Numbered from the stretch's first letter, positions 17,365 to 26,047 are shown. The stretch: 64,000 bases of DNA from Burkholderiales bacterium 67-32 (GCA_001898625.1 MKUP01000027.1:281797-345796); one strand, 5' to 3'. A program made the numbers and translations. The notes: generated from the letters alone by a model not told the origin.

Positions 17365-18615
17365 ATGACGACTCCATTCAGGGCGTACTCGGTGCTGTAT
17401 GCCAGCACCCTGGCCTTCATGGTGTGTTTCGTGGTGTGGATGATGTTCGGCGTGCTGGGCATACAGATACGCGAGGAACTGGGCCTGGATGCCTTCCGCT
17501 TCGGCTTGCTCACCTCCACGCCCGTGCTGACCGGCGCGGTGTTCCGCCTGCCGCTGGGAATATGGACCGACCGGTTCGGCGGGCGCATCGTCATGACCGT
17601 GCTGCTGCTGGTCTGCGCGGTTCCGGTCTACCTCGTCAGCTATGCGCAGCAGCTCTGGCAGTTCCTGGCCATCGGGCTGTTCCTGGGGCTGGTGGGCGCT
17701 TCGTTCGCGGTGGGCACGCCCTATGTGGCGCGCTTTTTCCCGCCCGAGCGGCGCGGCTTCGCGATGGGCTTCTTCGGCGCCGGCACGGTCGGGGCCGCGG
17801 TGAACCTGTTCCTGACGCCGGTGCTGCTGGAACTCTACGGCTGGCGTACGGTGCCGCGGATCTATGCCGTCGCGCTGCTGGCCACCGCCGCGATCTTCTG
17901 GCTGGCCGCCGCACCCGACCCGGGCGCGGGCAAGAAGGGCGCGGGCATGCGCGAGTCGATGGCCGTGCTCAGGAATCCCAAGGTCTGGAAGTACTGCCAG
18001 TATTACTCGATCACCTTCGGCGGCTTCACGGCGCTGTCGCTATGGATCCCGCAGTATTTCAAGGCCGAGTACGGCTTGTCGCTGGCCATGGCGGCGGGGC
18101 TGGCGGCCGGGTTCTCGCTGCCCGGTTCGGTGCTGCGCGCGGTCGGCGGCGTACTGGCCGACCGCTTCGGCGCCCACAACACGACCTGGTGGTGCCTGTG
18201 GGTGGCCTGGGTCTGCCTGTTCCTGCTGTCCTATCCCGACACCACGTTGGTGATCAAGACCATCGACGGTACCGCGAACCTGCACATCTACCTGCCCATG
18301 TGGGCGTTCACCGCGCTGCTGTTCGTGCTGGGCATGGTGTTCGCGTTCGGCATGGCCTCCACCTTCAAGTACGTGGCCGACGACTTCCCCGAGAACATGG
18401 GGCTGGTGTCGGGCGTTGTCGGGCTGGCCGGCGGCCTGGGCGGCTTCCTGCTGCCGCTCATGTTCGGCTTCCTGGCCGATCTTCTGGAGGTGCGCTCGAG
18501 TTGCTTCATGCTGCTCTACGGCGTGGTCTGGGTATCGCTGATCATCATGTACCTGTCCGAGGTCCGGCGGGTGCAGATCTCGGGCGAGGTCGTCGGCGCG
18601 GCGCCGTCCCGGTAG
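17365..18615 (+). CDS. narK: Nitrate/nitrite transporter, NarK family (MFS)
   Basis: This is a 12-helix major facilitator protein (416 residues) that imports nitrate or exchanges it for nitrite across the inner membrane. It shows the NNP-family features RLPLGIWTDRFGGR, GAGTVGAAVNL and GFTALSLWIPQYFKAEYGLS in pieces. GGGAGA precedes the ATG at 17365; an ATG two codons earlier is too close to that site. It is the last gene of the nar operon, whereas narK often comes first. It converges on the Rieske gene at 18629, with 13 bases between the stops. Confidence 0.93.
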   Translation: MTTPFRAYSVLYASTLAFMVCFVVWMMFGVLGIQIREELGLDAFRFGLLTSTPVLTGAVFRLPLGIWTDRFGGRIVMTVLLLVCAVPVYLVSYAQQLWQFLAIGLFLGLVGASFAVGTPYVARFFPPERRGFAMGFFGAGTVGAAVNLFLTPVLLELYGWRTVPRIYAVALLATAAIFWLAAAPDPGAGKKGAGMRESMAVLRNPKVWKYCQYYSITFGGFTALSLWIPQYFKAEYGLSLAMAAGLAAGFSLPGSVLRAVGGVLADRFGAHNTTWWCLWVAWVCLFLLSYPDTTLVIKTIDGTANLHIYLPMWAFTALLFVLGMVFAFGMASTFKYVADDFPENMGLVSGVVGLAGGLGGFLLPLMFGFLADLLEVRSSCFMLLYGVVWVSLIIMYLSEVRRVQISGEVVGAAPSR

Positions 18616-18628
18616 GCGCCGCGTCCGG

Positions 18629-19690
18629 TCAGGAGGTGGCCGTGCGTGGTTCGCGCGCCGCCTCGCGTTCCCGCTCCGCCATGCGCGCCAGCACCTGGCG
18701 CGTCAGCAGCGAGCCGGCATCGAAGGGCACGCTGACGGCCCCATGGGCCACCGCGCCGTCCCGCAGGCGGTCGTGCAAGGCCTGCTGCGCTTCCAGCGCG
18801 ATCACGTCCTGGTCCGCCACTTCCCGCGCACCGCGGTCCATGCGTTCGAGCGTGGCCGGATCCACGCCTTCCCATTCCAGGGACACCCACGACCAGTAGT
18901 GCGTAGCGCCGCAGCCGTCGGGCGTCATGAAGTGGGTGGTCGAGAAGGGGTAGCGTCGCTCCGGGGCCTGCGAGGCCCAGACGGCCTGGCGGATGCAGAC
19001 GGCGGAGGGCGCGCGGAATTCGAAGCGCTGGTCATGGTCCATGGGCGCGCCCAGGGGCAGCCCCATCACGTCCGACCACAGTGGCGGCGTGCTGGATTCG
19101 CGCATGACGCGCGTGCTGACCACCGTGTCGCCGTGCTCGCGCGCGCGGGGGATGACCCGGGCCAACTCGGGGTGCCCCTGCTGGTCGTGATGGACGTAGG
19201 GCACATGCGAGAAGTCCAGCAGGTTCTCGATCAGCAATTGGTAGTGCGCGCGCAGGTGGGCGTAGTACGAGACCTTGGCCGACCCGTCCAGCCATGGACA
19301 GTCGGGGATGAGCGAGGGATCGGCAAGCGCGGGATCGCCGGGCCATATCCACAGCATGTCGTGGCGTTCGGCCAGGGGAAAGCGCTGGACGCGCGCGTCG
19401 CGCGGGATGCGCGGGGACGAGGGGATGTGGACGCACTCGCCGCTGCTGGCGAACGTGAAGCCATGGTAGCCGCAGCGGATGTCGTCGCCGACCAGGGCGC
19501 TGCGCGACAGGGGAAATTGCCGATGCGCGCAGGCATCGAGCAGGGCGACGGGCTCGCCGGCCTCGGTCCGATACAGCACGACGGGCGTGCCCAGCAGATG
19601 GCGTCCCAGCAGCGTTCGGCCGACCTCGGCCGAGGTGGCGGCGGCATACCAGGCGTTACGGATGAGAGGCGAAGTGGACGGCGCGGACAT
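18629..19690 (-). CDS. Rieske [2Fe-2S] oxygenase, VanA-like (second copy)
   Basis: This oxygenase component (353 residues) is the same length as the one at 7507. The Rieske ligands are C54-x-H56 (CAHRQFPLS) and C73-x2-H76 (CGYHG). The mononuclear iron region is IENLLDFSHVPYVHHD, with Asp and two His. No reductase is adjacent. A LysR gene lies just upstream on the same strand, and the leader carries the LysR-type box at 19749-19790 that is repeated before the binding-protein gene at 21932. It is thus probably coregulated with that binding protein. The substrate is unknown. Confidence 0.9.
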   Translation of the reverse strand: MSAPSTSPLIRNAWYAAATSAEVGRTLLGRHLLGTPVVLYRTEAGEPVALLDACAHRQFPLSRSALVGDDIRCGYHGFTFASSGECVHIPSSPRIPRDARVQRFPLAERHDMLWIWPGDPALADPSLIPDCPWLDGSAKVSYYAHLRAHYQLLIENLLDFSHVPYVHHDQQGHPELARVIPRAREHGDTVVSTRVMRESSTPPLWSDVMGLPLGAPMDHDQRFEFRAPSAVCIRQAVWASQAPERRYPFSTTHFMTPDGCGATHYWSWVSLEWEGVDPATLERMDRGAREVADQDVIALEAQQALHDRLRDGAVAHGAVSVPFDAGSLLTRQVLARMAEREREAAREPRTATS

Positions 19691-19748
19691 GGCGGTGTTT
19701 CCGTGAACGGGGGAAAGCCATCACGCTACCGGCGCGCCGCCGCCGCGG

Positions 19749-19790
19749 CCAACGAATAGTGGAAATACCCCGCATTCCCGCTGCAAATGC
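19749..19790 (-). promoter_or_regulatory. LysR-type box upstream of the Rieske gene (copy 1 of 2)
   Basis: An inverted repeat GCATT-N9-AATGC (19772-19790) contains the T-N11-A pattern of LysR operators. Beside it is a 21-base block (19749-19769) that matches the block at 22032-22052 at 18 positions. The box lies directly after the LysR stop (19797) and about 60-100 bases before the Rieske start. That the same LysR protein binds both copies is an inference. Confidence 0.65.
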
Positions 19791-19796
19791 CGGCGC

Positions 19797-20729
19797 TTAC
19801 GCAGGCGCTGCGCCGCCGTCCTGGAACAGGTCGGCGATGGTCCGGCGCAGCCAGGCGTGGCCCAGGTCGCGGTGGAAGCGTTCGTGCCACTGCTGCGTGA
19901 TGTCCACCAGCGGCGCGTCGAACGGCAGCGGCAGGAAGCGCACGCCGGGGCTGCCCGCGCAGGCCTGCGCCAGGCTGGCGGGAACGGCCACCAGCATGTC
20001 GGTGCCGGCGATGATCTCCGGCAGGCCCAGGCCATGGGTGACCTGCAGCACCACCTGGCGGCGCAGGTTGTGTTCGGAGAACAGCTTGTCGATGACGTCC
20101 TCGAAGAACGCGTGGCTGCCCACGGCCGGGCGGTACACCACGTGCGGTGCGTGCATGTACTGCGCCAGCGTCATCGGGGCCTGTATGGCGGGATGGTCGG
20201 CGGCCGCCATGCAGACGTAGTGGTCGCTGAACAGTTTCTGGCGGTAGAAGCCCGCCTGGAAATGCAGGAAGAAGCCGAGTGCGAGATCGATCTCGCCCGC
20301 CGCCATCAGCCGCGGCGCGTCGCGGGGGGAGGCCTGCAGGGTGACGAGCTGTATCCCCGGCGCCTCGCGCCGCAGCCGCCCCAGCAGCCGAGGCAGGAAG
20401 ACGCGCTGGCCGGTGTCGCTGGCGTACAGGACGTACTGGCGCTGGGACGCGGCCGGCAGGAAATCCTCGCGGTCGTCGAGGGCCTGCCGGATCCTGTCCA
20501 GGCCCTCCCGCAGGGACGGCGCCAGGCGTTCGGCCATTGGCGTCGGGCTCATGCCCTGCGGTGTCTTGATGAACAAGGGGTCGTCGAAGGCGGCGCGCAG
20601 CCGGCGCAGTCCGTTGCTGACCGCCGACTGCGTCAGGCCCAGTTCTTCGCCGGCCAGGGTGGTGCTGCCGGTGCGCAGCACCGCGTCGAAGACGAGCAGC
20701 AGGTTCAGGTCCAGTGTGTTCAGGTTCAT
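19797..20729 (-). CDS. LysR-family transcriptional regulator
   Basis: The 310-residue product has the beginning typical of the NodD/LinR-like LysR branch (LNTLDLNLLLVFDAVLRTGS) and a clear helix-turn-helix (AGEELGLTQSAVSNGLRRLR). It lies between the binding-protein gene (33 bases upstream) and the Rieske gene (106 bases downstream), all on the minus strand. Two copies of a LysR-type box precede those two structural genes, so both are likely targets. Confidence 0.9.
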   Translation of the reverse strand: MNLNTLDLNLLLVFDAVLRTGSTTLAGEELGLTQSAVSNGLRRLRAAFDDPLFIKTPQGMSPTPMAERLAPSLREGLDRIRQALDDREDFLPAASQRQYVLYASDTGQRVFLPRLLGRLRREAPGIQLVTLQASPRDAPRLMAAGEIDLALGFFLHFQAGFYRQKLFSDHYVCMAAADHPAIQAPMTLAQYMHAPHVVYRPAVGSHAFFEDVIDKLFSEHNLRRQVVLQVTHGLGLPEIIAGTDMLVAVPASLAQACAGSPGVRFLPLPFDAPLVDITQQWHERFHRDLGHAWLRRTIADLFQDGGAAPA

Positions 20730-20762
20730 GGCCCGGCGGCTGCCTTCAGGGCATGCCCGCCG

Positions 20763-21932
20763 TCAACGCATGGTACATCCATCGTGATAGGCGTCCTGGA
20801 CGCCCTTCATCGGGGTTTCCACCGTCTTGAGGGCGACCTGGTTTTCGCCATCGCGCACGACCTGGAACACGTGCAGGTCCTGGATGGGGAAATGGTTGTT
20901 GCCGAACTTGAAGTTGCCGCGCACCGAGTCGAAGCGGGCCGCCTTCAGCGCCGCCATGAAGGCGGGCTTGTCCGCGACGTTGCCCTTGACCGCGCCGATC
21001 GCTGCATCCAGCAGCCGGGCCGCGTCGTAGCTGGTGGCGGCGTATTCCGACGGGGTGCGGCCATAGGCGGCTTCGAAGGCGGACACGAAGCGGCGGTTCG
21101 CCTCGGCCGGCAGGTCGGGGCCCCAGGTGCTGCCCAGCAGGACGCCCAACGCCGCTTCGCGCAGCGCGGGCAGCGACACGCCGTCGACCACCGCGACGGA
21201 CATCAGCGGGGTGCGCTCGGCCAGCCCCAACTGGCGGTACTGGCGGACGAAGTTCACGCCTGGGCTGCCGGGGTAGAACGCAAAGACGGCATCGGGTTTG
21301 TGGGCCGCGACGCGCGACAGCTCGGCCGAGAAGTCGAACTGGTCGAGCGGCGTATGGATCTCCTCCACGACCTCGTTCTTGAAATAGCGCCGGAAACCGG
21401 CCAGCACGTCCTTGCCCGCCTGGTAGTTGGGCGCCATCATCACGACGCGCTGGTAGCCCCGCTGGGTCGCGTACTTGCCCAGCACCTCGGCCTGCTGGTC
21501 GCCCTGGCGCGACACGATGAACTGGTAGGGCGAGCACTTGTCGCCGGCGATCGGCGAAGGCCCGGCGTTGGTGCCGATGACGAAGACCTCGCGCCGCGTG
21601 GCCAGCGGCTGTACCGACATCATGATGTTCGAGAACGTAATGCCGGCGATGATGGGCACCTTCTCCTTCTCGATCAGCTTGCGCGCGACCTGGACCGCCA
21701 CGTCGGGCTTGAGCTGCGTGTCCTCCCGCAGCACTTCCACGGGGACGCCGCCCAGTTTGCCGCCGGCCTGCCGGATGCCCAGCATGAAGCCGTCGTACAT
21801 GTCCTGGCCGAGGCCGGCCTGGGGGCCGGAGAACTCGCCCAGGAACCCGATCTTGACGGGCGTCTGGGCGAAGGCGGGCAGGGTACAGGCGGCGGCCAGC
21901 AGCGCGGCGGCCGGAAGGGCTTTCAGGGGCAT
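20763..21932 (-). CDS. ABC-type aromatic-acid/branched-chain binding protein (orphan, second copy)
   Basis: This is a periplasmic Peripla_BP_6 protein (389 residues) with a signal peptide ending near AFA-QTPVKIGF. It is related to the protein at 8565 along its length: YDGFML, LGGV, NAGPSPIAGDKCSP and APNYQAGKD. Three close start codons exist; GGAG lies six bases before the ATG at 21932, which is therefore preferred over 21944 and 21935. No permease or ATPase gene is present. The leader holds the second LysR-type box. It is probably the uptake or sensing partner of the Rieske enzyme at 18629. Confidence 0.88.
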   Translation of the reverse strand: MPLKALPAAALLAAACTLPAFAQTPVKIGFLGEFSGPQAGLGQDMYDGFMLGIRQAGGKLGGVPVEVLREDTQLKPDVAVQVARKLIEKEKVPIIAGITFSNIMMSVQPLATRREVFVIGTNAGPSPIAGDKCSPYQFIVSRQGDQQAEVLGKYATQRGYQRVVMMAPNYQAGKDVLAGFRRYFKNEVVEEIHTPLDQFDFSAELSRVAAHKPDAVFAFYPGSPGVNFVRQYRQLGLAERTPLMSVAVVDGVSLPALREAALGVLLGSTWGPDLPAEANRRFVSAFEAAYGRTPSEYAATSYDAARLLDAAIGAVKGNVADKPAFMAALKAARFDSVRGNFKFGNNHFPIQDLHVFQVVRDGENQVALKTVETPMKGVQDAYHDGCTMR

Positions 21933-22031
21933 CATCGTCTCCATCGTTCTGGGCGGCTCGCGGCCGTTCTGCCGGGGCCCGCGTGGCGGGACACTGGCCA
22001 GGAGACGGTATCACCCGGGTCCGGGCGGAAT

Positions 22032-22073
22032 CTAACGAATAGCGTAAATACCCGGCATTTACCGGCGAAATGC
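22032..22073 (-). promoter_or_regulatory. LysR-type box upstream of the orphan binding protein (copy 2 of 2)
   Basis: GCATT-N9-AATGC (22055-22073) and an adjacent 21-base block (22032-22052) repeat the arrangement at 19749-19790 with the same internal spacing. The block lies 100 bases before the binding-protein start and just past the MarR stop at 22091. Confidence 0.65.
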
Positions 22074-22090
22074 GCGCAGCGCCGGCACGC

Positions 22091-22690
22091 CTATCCGCGA
22101 GCCAGCAGCGCCGCCAACTGCTCGTGCAACTGCTGCAGTTTCGTCCGTTCGACCAGCAGGAGCCCGCGGGTCTCGATGCCATCCCCGGCCTCCTGGCGCG
22201 GGGTCGCGGGCTGCCCCGACGCGGCTTCTTCCCGCGCCAGCATGGCCTGGGAATGGGTGGTCAGTTGCGCGACGCATTCGAGGAACACGCCGCGCCGGGC
22301 GGCGGGCAGTCCGTCCAGCCATTCGGTGTTGCGCTCGACCGCGTCGGCGTGGATGCGCGCGTGCATGTCGGCGCCCTGCGGCGTCAGGAGCAGATAGAAC
22401 GAACGCTTGTCGGCGGGGTCGTCGCAGCGTTCGAGCAATCCCCGCTCTTCCAGCCGGGCGACCAGGCGGCTGCCGTGGCTCTTGTCCAGTCCGAGTTCGG
22501 CGCACAGACGGCGCAGCGAAATGGGCGCCTGCGCGCCGACGATGCCCAGGACATGGCACTCGACGCTGCGCAGGCCGAAGCGGCGCTGGTGCCGCAGTTC
22601 GTTGCGGCTGGCCACGAGCGCGGCCAGCATCTCGAGCTGGAATGCCGGCAGGGTCTTGAAGGACGCGAGCTTCTTCTTGGCGGCGGGCAT
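22091..22690 (-). CDS. MarR-family transcriptional regulator
   Basis: From the ATG at 22690 the product has 199 residues. It has a MarR winged helix around residues 55-110 (ISLRRLCAELGLDKSHGSRLVARLEERGLLER in pieces, wing DPADKRSFYLLLT) and a longer C-terminal tail than usual. The frame is open far upstream, but that part is read through the divergent promoter and has no family character. It is divergent from the Bug receptor at 22863; an inverted repeat lies between them, so it probably represses the Bug/Rieske pair. Confidence 0.85.
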   Translation of the reverse strand: MPAAKKKLASFKTLPAFQLEMLAALVASRNELRHQRRFGLRSVECHVLGIVGAQAPISLRRLCAELGLDKSHGSRLVARLEERGLLERCDDPADKRSFYLLLTPQGADMHARIHADAVERNTEWLDGLPAARRGVFLECVAQLTTHSQAMLAREEAASGQPATPRQEAGDGIETRGLLLVERTKLQQLHEQLAALLARG

Positions 22691-22752
22691 GGTGCGGGTA
22701 GGGGGGGGAGAAACGCCAATGATAGGGGGTAGCCGCGCAACGCGGACCGATT

Positions 22753-22774
22753 TTGCATGTCGTTGACAATGCAA
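22753..22774. promoter_or_regulatory. Inverted repeat, candidate MarR operator
   Basis: TTGCAT-N10-ATGCAA lies in the AT-rich divergent region and covers the -35 element of the promoter for the Bug gene. The position suits repression by the divergent MarR protein. Confidence 0.45.
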
Positions 22775-22791
22775 TGATATGGCATTAATTT
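22763..22791 (+). promoter_or_regulatory. Sigma-70-type promoter for the Bug/Rieske operon
   Basis: TTGACA (22763-22768) is followed after 17 bases by TAATTT (22786-22791). The consensus -35, ideal spacing and AT-rich setting make it the best promoter candidate for the gene at 22863. Confidence 0.5.
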
Positions 22792-22862
22792 TAATATCGT
22801 TGCGTATGTATATAAAAGGGCCGACGCGACACCATCGCGTTCCAGGCCCGGAGGAGACGACC

Positions 22863-23885
22863 ATGTCCTGTATTCGCCGTACGTGGCAAGCCCCTGTCCG
22901 CCTGGCAGCGCGGGGGCTCGCCGCCGCCACGCTGGCCTGGTTCGCGGCCGCCACCGTCCATGCCCAGCCATCGGACGCCAGGGGTTTCCCCTCGCGTCCC
23001 GTGCGCATCATTCCCTACGGACCGGGCGGCAGCCCGATCGACCTGGTGGCCCGGGCCTATGCCGAACAACTGCGGCAGGCCTGGGGGCAGCCCGTCGTGG
23101 TGGATCCCAAGCCGGGGGCCAGCGGCATCCTCGCCGCGGACGCGGTCGCCAAGGCGCCGCCGGACGGCTACACGCTGCTCATCACCTTGCAGACCACGCA
23201 CATCAACAATCCCATTCTTCACGACAAGCTGCCCTACGACGCGGCGAGGGATTTCCAGCCGCTGTCCCAGCTCGCGATCGGCTCCGGTCCGGTGCTGGTG
23301 GCCGCCGCTTCGGCGCCGTACTCGAATCTGGCCGAACTGGCGGACTATGCCAGGAAGCATCCGAGCCTGACCTACGGCACTTGGGGCGCCGGCACGATCG
23401 CCCATCTGTTCGGCGAACTGCTCAGGCGCCAGGCCATTCCCGGCCTGATACACGTGCCCTACAAGACCGAATCCATCGCGCACCAGGACATGGAGGCAGG
23501 GCGGCTGGACCTGGCCTGGGCCAATCCGGGCACCGCCCGCACCATGTCGCAGGCGGGGAAGATGAAAGTCCTGGGTGTGCCGGGGCGGCAGCGCGCGCCC
23601 ATTCTCGCGGCCGTTCCCACGTTTCTCGAACAAGGTTTCAAGGGCTTCGAGCTCGAAGGCTGGATAGGCGCCTACGCGCCCGCCGGCATCCCGCCCGCGT
23701 TGCGCGACAAGCTCGTGGCCAGCCTGCAGGCGGCCACCCGCGCGGACGATGTGCGCACCCGCATCGTCGACATCGGATTCCAGCCGGTGGCCAACCGGCC
23801 CGACGAGTTCACGGCCAATGCCCGCGCCGACTACGCCCGCTTCAAGCAACTGGTGGACGCCGCCGGCGTGACGCTGAAGAACTGA
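22863..23885 (+). CDS. Bug/TctC-family periplasmic solute-binding protein
   Basis: This is an exported receptor of 340 residues; GGAGGA precedes the ATG. The signal peptide is long and ends near VHA-QPS (residue 34). The core shows VRIIPYGPGGSPIDLVARA, PDGYTLL and LIHVPYKTES. The usual ENRPGA stretch reads VDPKPGASG, so the ligand pocket may differ from its relatives. The Rieske gene follows after 25 bases, suggesting that this receptor collects the substrate of that oxygenase or a related compound. Confidence 0.92.
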   Translation: MSCIRRTWQAPVRLAARGLAAATLAWFAAATVHAQPSDARGFPSRPVRIIPYGPGGSPIDLVARAYAEQLRQAWGQPVVVDPKPGASGILAADAVAKAPPDGYTLLITLQTTHINNPILHDKLPYDAARDFQPLSQLAIGSGPVLVAAASAPYSNLAELADYARKHPSLTYGTWGAGTIAHLFGELLRRQAIPGLIHVPYKTESIAHQDMEAGRLDLAWANPGTARTMSQAGKMKVLGVPGRQRAPILAAVPTFLEQGFKGFELEGWIGAYAPAGIPPALRDKLVASLQAATRADDVRTRIVDIGFQPVANRPDEFTANARADYARFKQLVDAAGVTLKN

Positions 23886-23910
23886 ACCCAGGACACGAGG
23901 ACGAGGAACC

Positions 23911-25092
23911 ATGACGACCACGACATTGCCGGACGCCGGCACCGCCTACGAGCGCAAGCCCGCCACCTACAACGCCACGCTGACGCAGGTCGGGCGCGGC
24001 ACACCCATGGGCGAACTGCTGCGCCGCTACTGGCATCCGATCGGCGTGTCGGCCGACGCGGGCGAGGTGCCGCGCAAGGTGCGCGTGCTGGGCGAGGACC
24101 TGATCCTGTTCCGCGATGGCCAGGGTCGGCCCGGCCTGCTGTATCCGCACTGCGCCCACCGCGGCACCTCGCTGTACTACGGCCGTGTCGAAGACGGCGG
24201 CATACGCTGCTGCTACCACGGCTGGCTGTTCGACGTGCAAGGCCATTGCACCGACCAGCCCTGCGAGCCGCAGGGCGGCCTGTCGCGCGACCGCATCCGC
24301 CAGCCGTGGTATCCCGTCGAGGAACGCTATGGCCTGATCTTCGCCTACCTGGGGCCGTCCGCCAGGAAGCCGGTCCTGCCGCGCTACGCGGCGCTGGAGG
24401 ACTTGTCCGAGGGTGAGTTCATCGAGGCCAACGACCAGAGCATAGGCGGAGGCGGGCCGCAGATCATCCCATGCAACTGGCTCCAGCATTTCGAGAACGT
24501 GGTCGATCCCTTCCACGTCGCGATCCTGCATTCGAGCTTCAGCGGCACGCAGTTCGTGCCGCAGATGGGCGTCATGCCCGAGGTCACGTTCGACTACACG
24601 GACGCCGGCGTCAGCGCCACGGCGGTGCGCCGGCTGGACGACGGCAAGACGCTGCGCCGCGTGGGCGAGGCCGCGCTGCCGACCCTGCGGGTGATACCCA
24701 GCCCCCGGCTGGCCTACTACGGTACCGTGGAATCGCTGGGCTGGGTGCTGCCCATCGACGACACCAGTTTCCGGATCTACACGGCGGGCCGGGTGCGCCG
24801 CGAAGGCGACATCGCGCGTTCGCGCTCGCGCATGAACGGCAAGCTCTGGGAGGAACTGACCGAGGAAGAGCACCAGCGCATGCCGGGCGACTACGAAGCG
24901 CAGGTCAGCCAGGGCGCGATCGCCTGGCATTCGGAGGAAAACCTGGCGACGTCGGATCGCGGCCTGGTCCTGCTGCGGCGCATGTTCAAGCAGCAACTGG
25001 AGATCGTGGCGGCCGGCGGCGATCCCGTCGGGGTGGGTTTCGACCGCGCCGCGCCGCCTATCGTTTTCGCGGCGGGAAATTTCCTGGAATAG
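23911..25092 (+). CDS. Rieske [2Fe-2S] dioxygenase alpha subunit, phthalate-dioxygenase-like
   Basis: This 393-residue oxygenase belongs to a branch with a longer N-terminus (LLRRYWHPIG) than the other Rieske proteins in the window. The Rieske ligands are C81-x-H83 (CAHRGTSL) and C100-x2-H103 (RCCYHGW). The iron site is in NWLQHFENVVDPFHVAILH. The family resemblance is to phthalate 4,5-dioxygenase-type homo-oligomeric oxygenases, which need a separate reductase; none is visible here. It pairs with the Bug receptor upstream. Its last 35 bases overlap the convergent LysR gene. Confidence 0.88.
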   Translation: MTTTTLPDAGTAYERKPATYNATLTQVGRGTPMGELLRRYWHPIGVSADAGEVPRKVRVLGEDLILFRDGQGRPGLLYPHCAHRGTSLYYGRVEDGGIRCCYHGWLFDVQGHCTDQPCEPQGGLSRDRIRQPWYPVEERYGLIFAYLGPSARKPVLPRYAALEDLSEGEFIEANDQSIGGGGPQIIPCNWLQHFENVVDPFHVAILHSSFSGTQFVPQMGVMPEVTFDYTDAGVSATAVRRLDDGKTLRRVGEAALPTLRVIPSPRLAYYGTVESLGWVLPIDDTSFRIYTAGRVRREGDIARSRSRMNGKLWEELTEEEHQRMPGDYEAQVSQGAIAWHSEENLATSDRGLVLLRRMFKQQLEIVAAGGDPVGVGFDRAAPPIVFAAGNFLE

Positions 25093-26047
25093 CGGTTGTC
25101 GTTCTTTCTTCCAGCACCCGCAGGATCTCGCCCCGCACCCAGGTATGCAGGGGCGAAGTGTGCTGCCGCTTGGACCACACCATGAAGAACTCGATGTCGC
25201 GCAGCGGCTCGGGCAGCTCGATCGAGGCCAGCGGGAAGTGCCGCTGGTGCACCTCGGCCACGCAGGCGGGAAGGGTGGTGGCGTAGTCGGTTTCCAGCAG
25301 CACGTAGGGCGTGATGCCGAAGCCCGACAGATAGGCCGAGAACGCCAGGTCGCGGTGGCGCGGCTTGAGCAGCCGGTCGAAGTTGGTGGGACGCCCGTAC
25401 ATCTGCGCGAACGCGAACCACTTGATGCGTTCCAGGTCGTCCAGCGACAGGCGCTTGCGCCGGGCCATGGGGTGCGCGGCCGACAGCAGGCAGACCCGGC
25501 GGTCGGCGAACAGCCGCATGGCGTGGAAGCGCCGGGGGACCTCGCTGAACAGGCCGATGGCGATGTCCATGCGTTCGGCATCCAGGTCGTCCGGGATGAA
25601 GTCGCCGTGCACGGACTGGAAGCGCACCACCAGGCGCGGCGCCGCCGCGCGCAGGCGCTGCAGCAGCGGCGCGCCCAGCAGCAGTTCGATATGGGCGCCG
25701 GTGCCGATGTTGACGGTGCCGGTGGCGCCGGCGGGATCGAAGGCCTCGGGCGGGCTCAGCGCGTGTTCGATCCGGTCCAGCGCGTCGCGCACCACGGCAT
25801 GAAGTTCCAGCGCGCGCTCGGTGGGCGTGAAGCGGCCCTTGGTCACCACCAGCAGCGGATCGTCCAGGGTGCGCCGCAGCCGGGCCAGCTCGCGGCTGAT
25901 GGCCGGCTGGGTCTTGTGCAGCAGCGCGGCCGCCGCGGTGGCGCTGCGCGTTTTCATGAGCGCGTCGAAGGTCAGCAGCGCGTTCATGTCCATCCGGCGC
26001 AGGTTGGGCAGCTTCGCGCGGTCGGCGGGGGTATGTCTAGTGGTCAT
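25058..26047 (-). CDS. LysR-family transcriptional regulator
   Basis: The product (329 residues) carries a LysR helix-turn-helix (MDMNALLTFDALMKTRSATA, then LLHKTQPAISRELARLRR). The first 20 residues before MDMNALL are atypical, and the true start may be the ATG about 20 codons in. The 3' end overlaps the Rieske gene on the other strand by 35 bases. It is divergent from the Bug receptor at 26172, with 124 bases between, and so probably controls the operon that begins there. Confidence 0.88.
   Translation of the reverse strand: MTTRHTPADRAKLPNLRRMDMNALLTFDALMKTRSATAAAALLHKTQPAISRELARLRRTLDDPLLVVTKGRFTPTERALELHAVVRDALDRIEHALSPPEAFDPAGATGTVNIGTGAHIELLLGAPLLQRLRAAAPRLVVRFQSVHGDFIPDDLDAERMDIAIGLFSEVPRRFHAMRLFADRRVCLLSAAHPMARRKRLSLDDLERIKWFAFAQMYGRPTNFDRLLKPRHRDLAFSAYLSGFGITPYVLLETDYATTLPACVAEVHQRHFPLASIELPEPLRDIEFFMVWSKRQHTSPLHTWVRGEILRVLEERTTTAIPGNFPPRKR

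Noticed and set aside
22691..23011. 107-codon N-terminal extension of the MarR protein
   Set aside because: It would cover the divergent promoter and the start of the Bug gene and has no MarR character; the ATG at 22690 gives a normal length.
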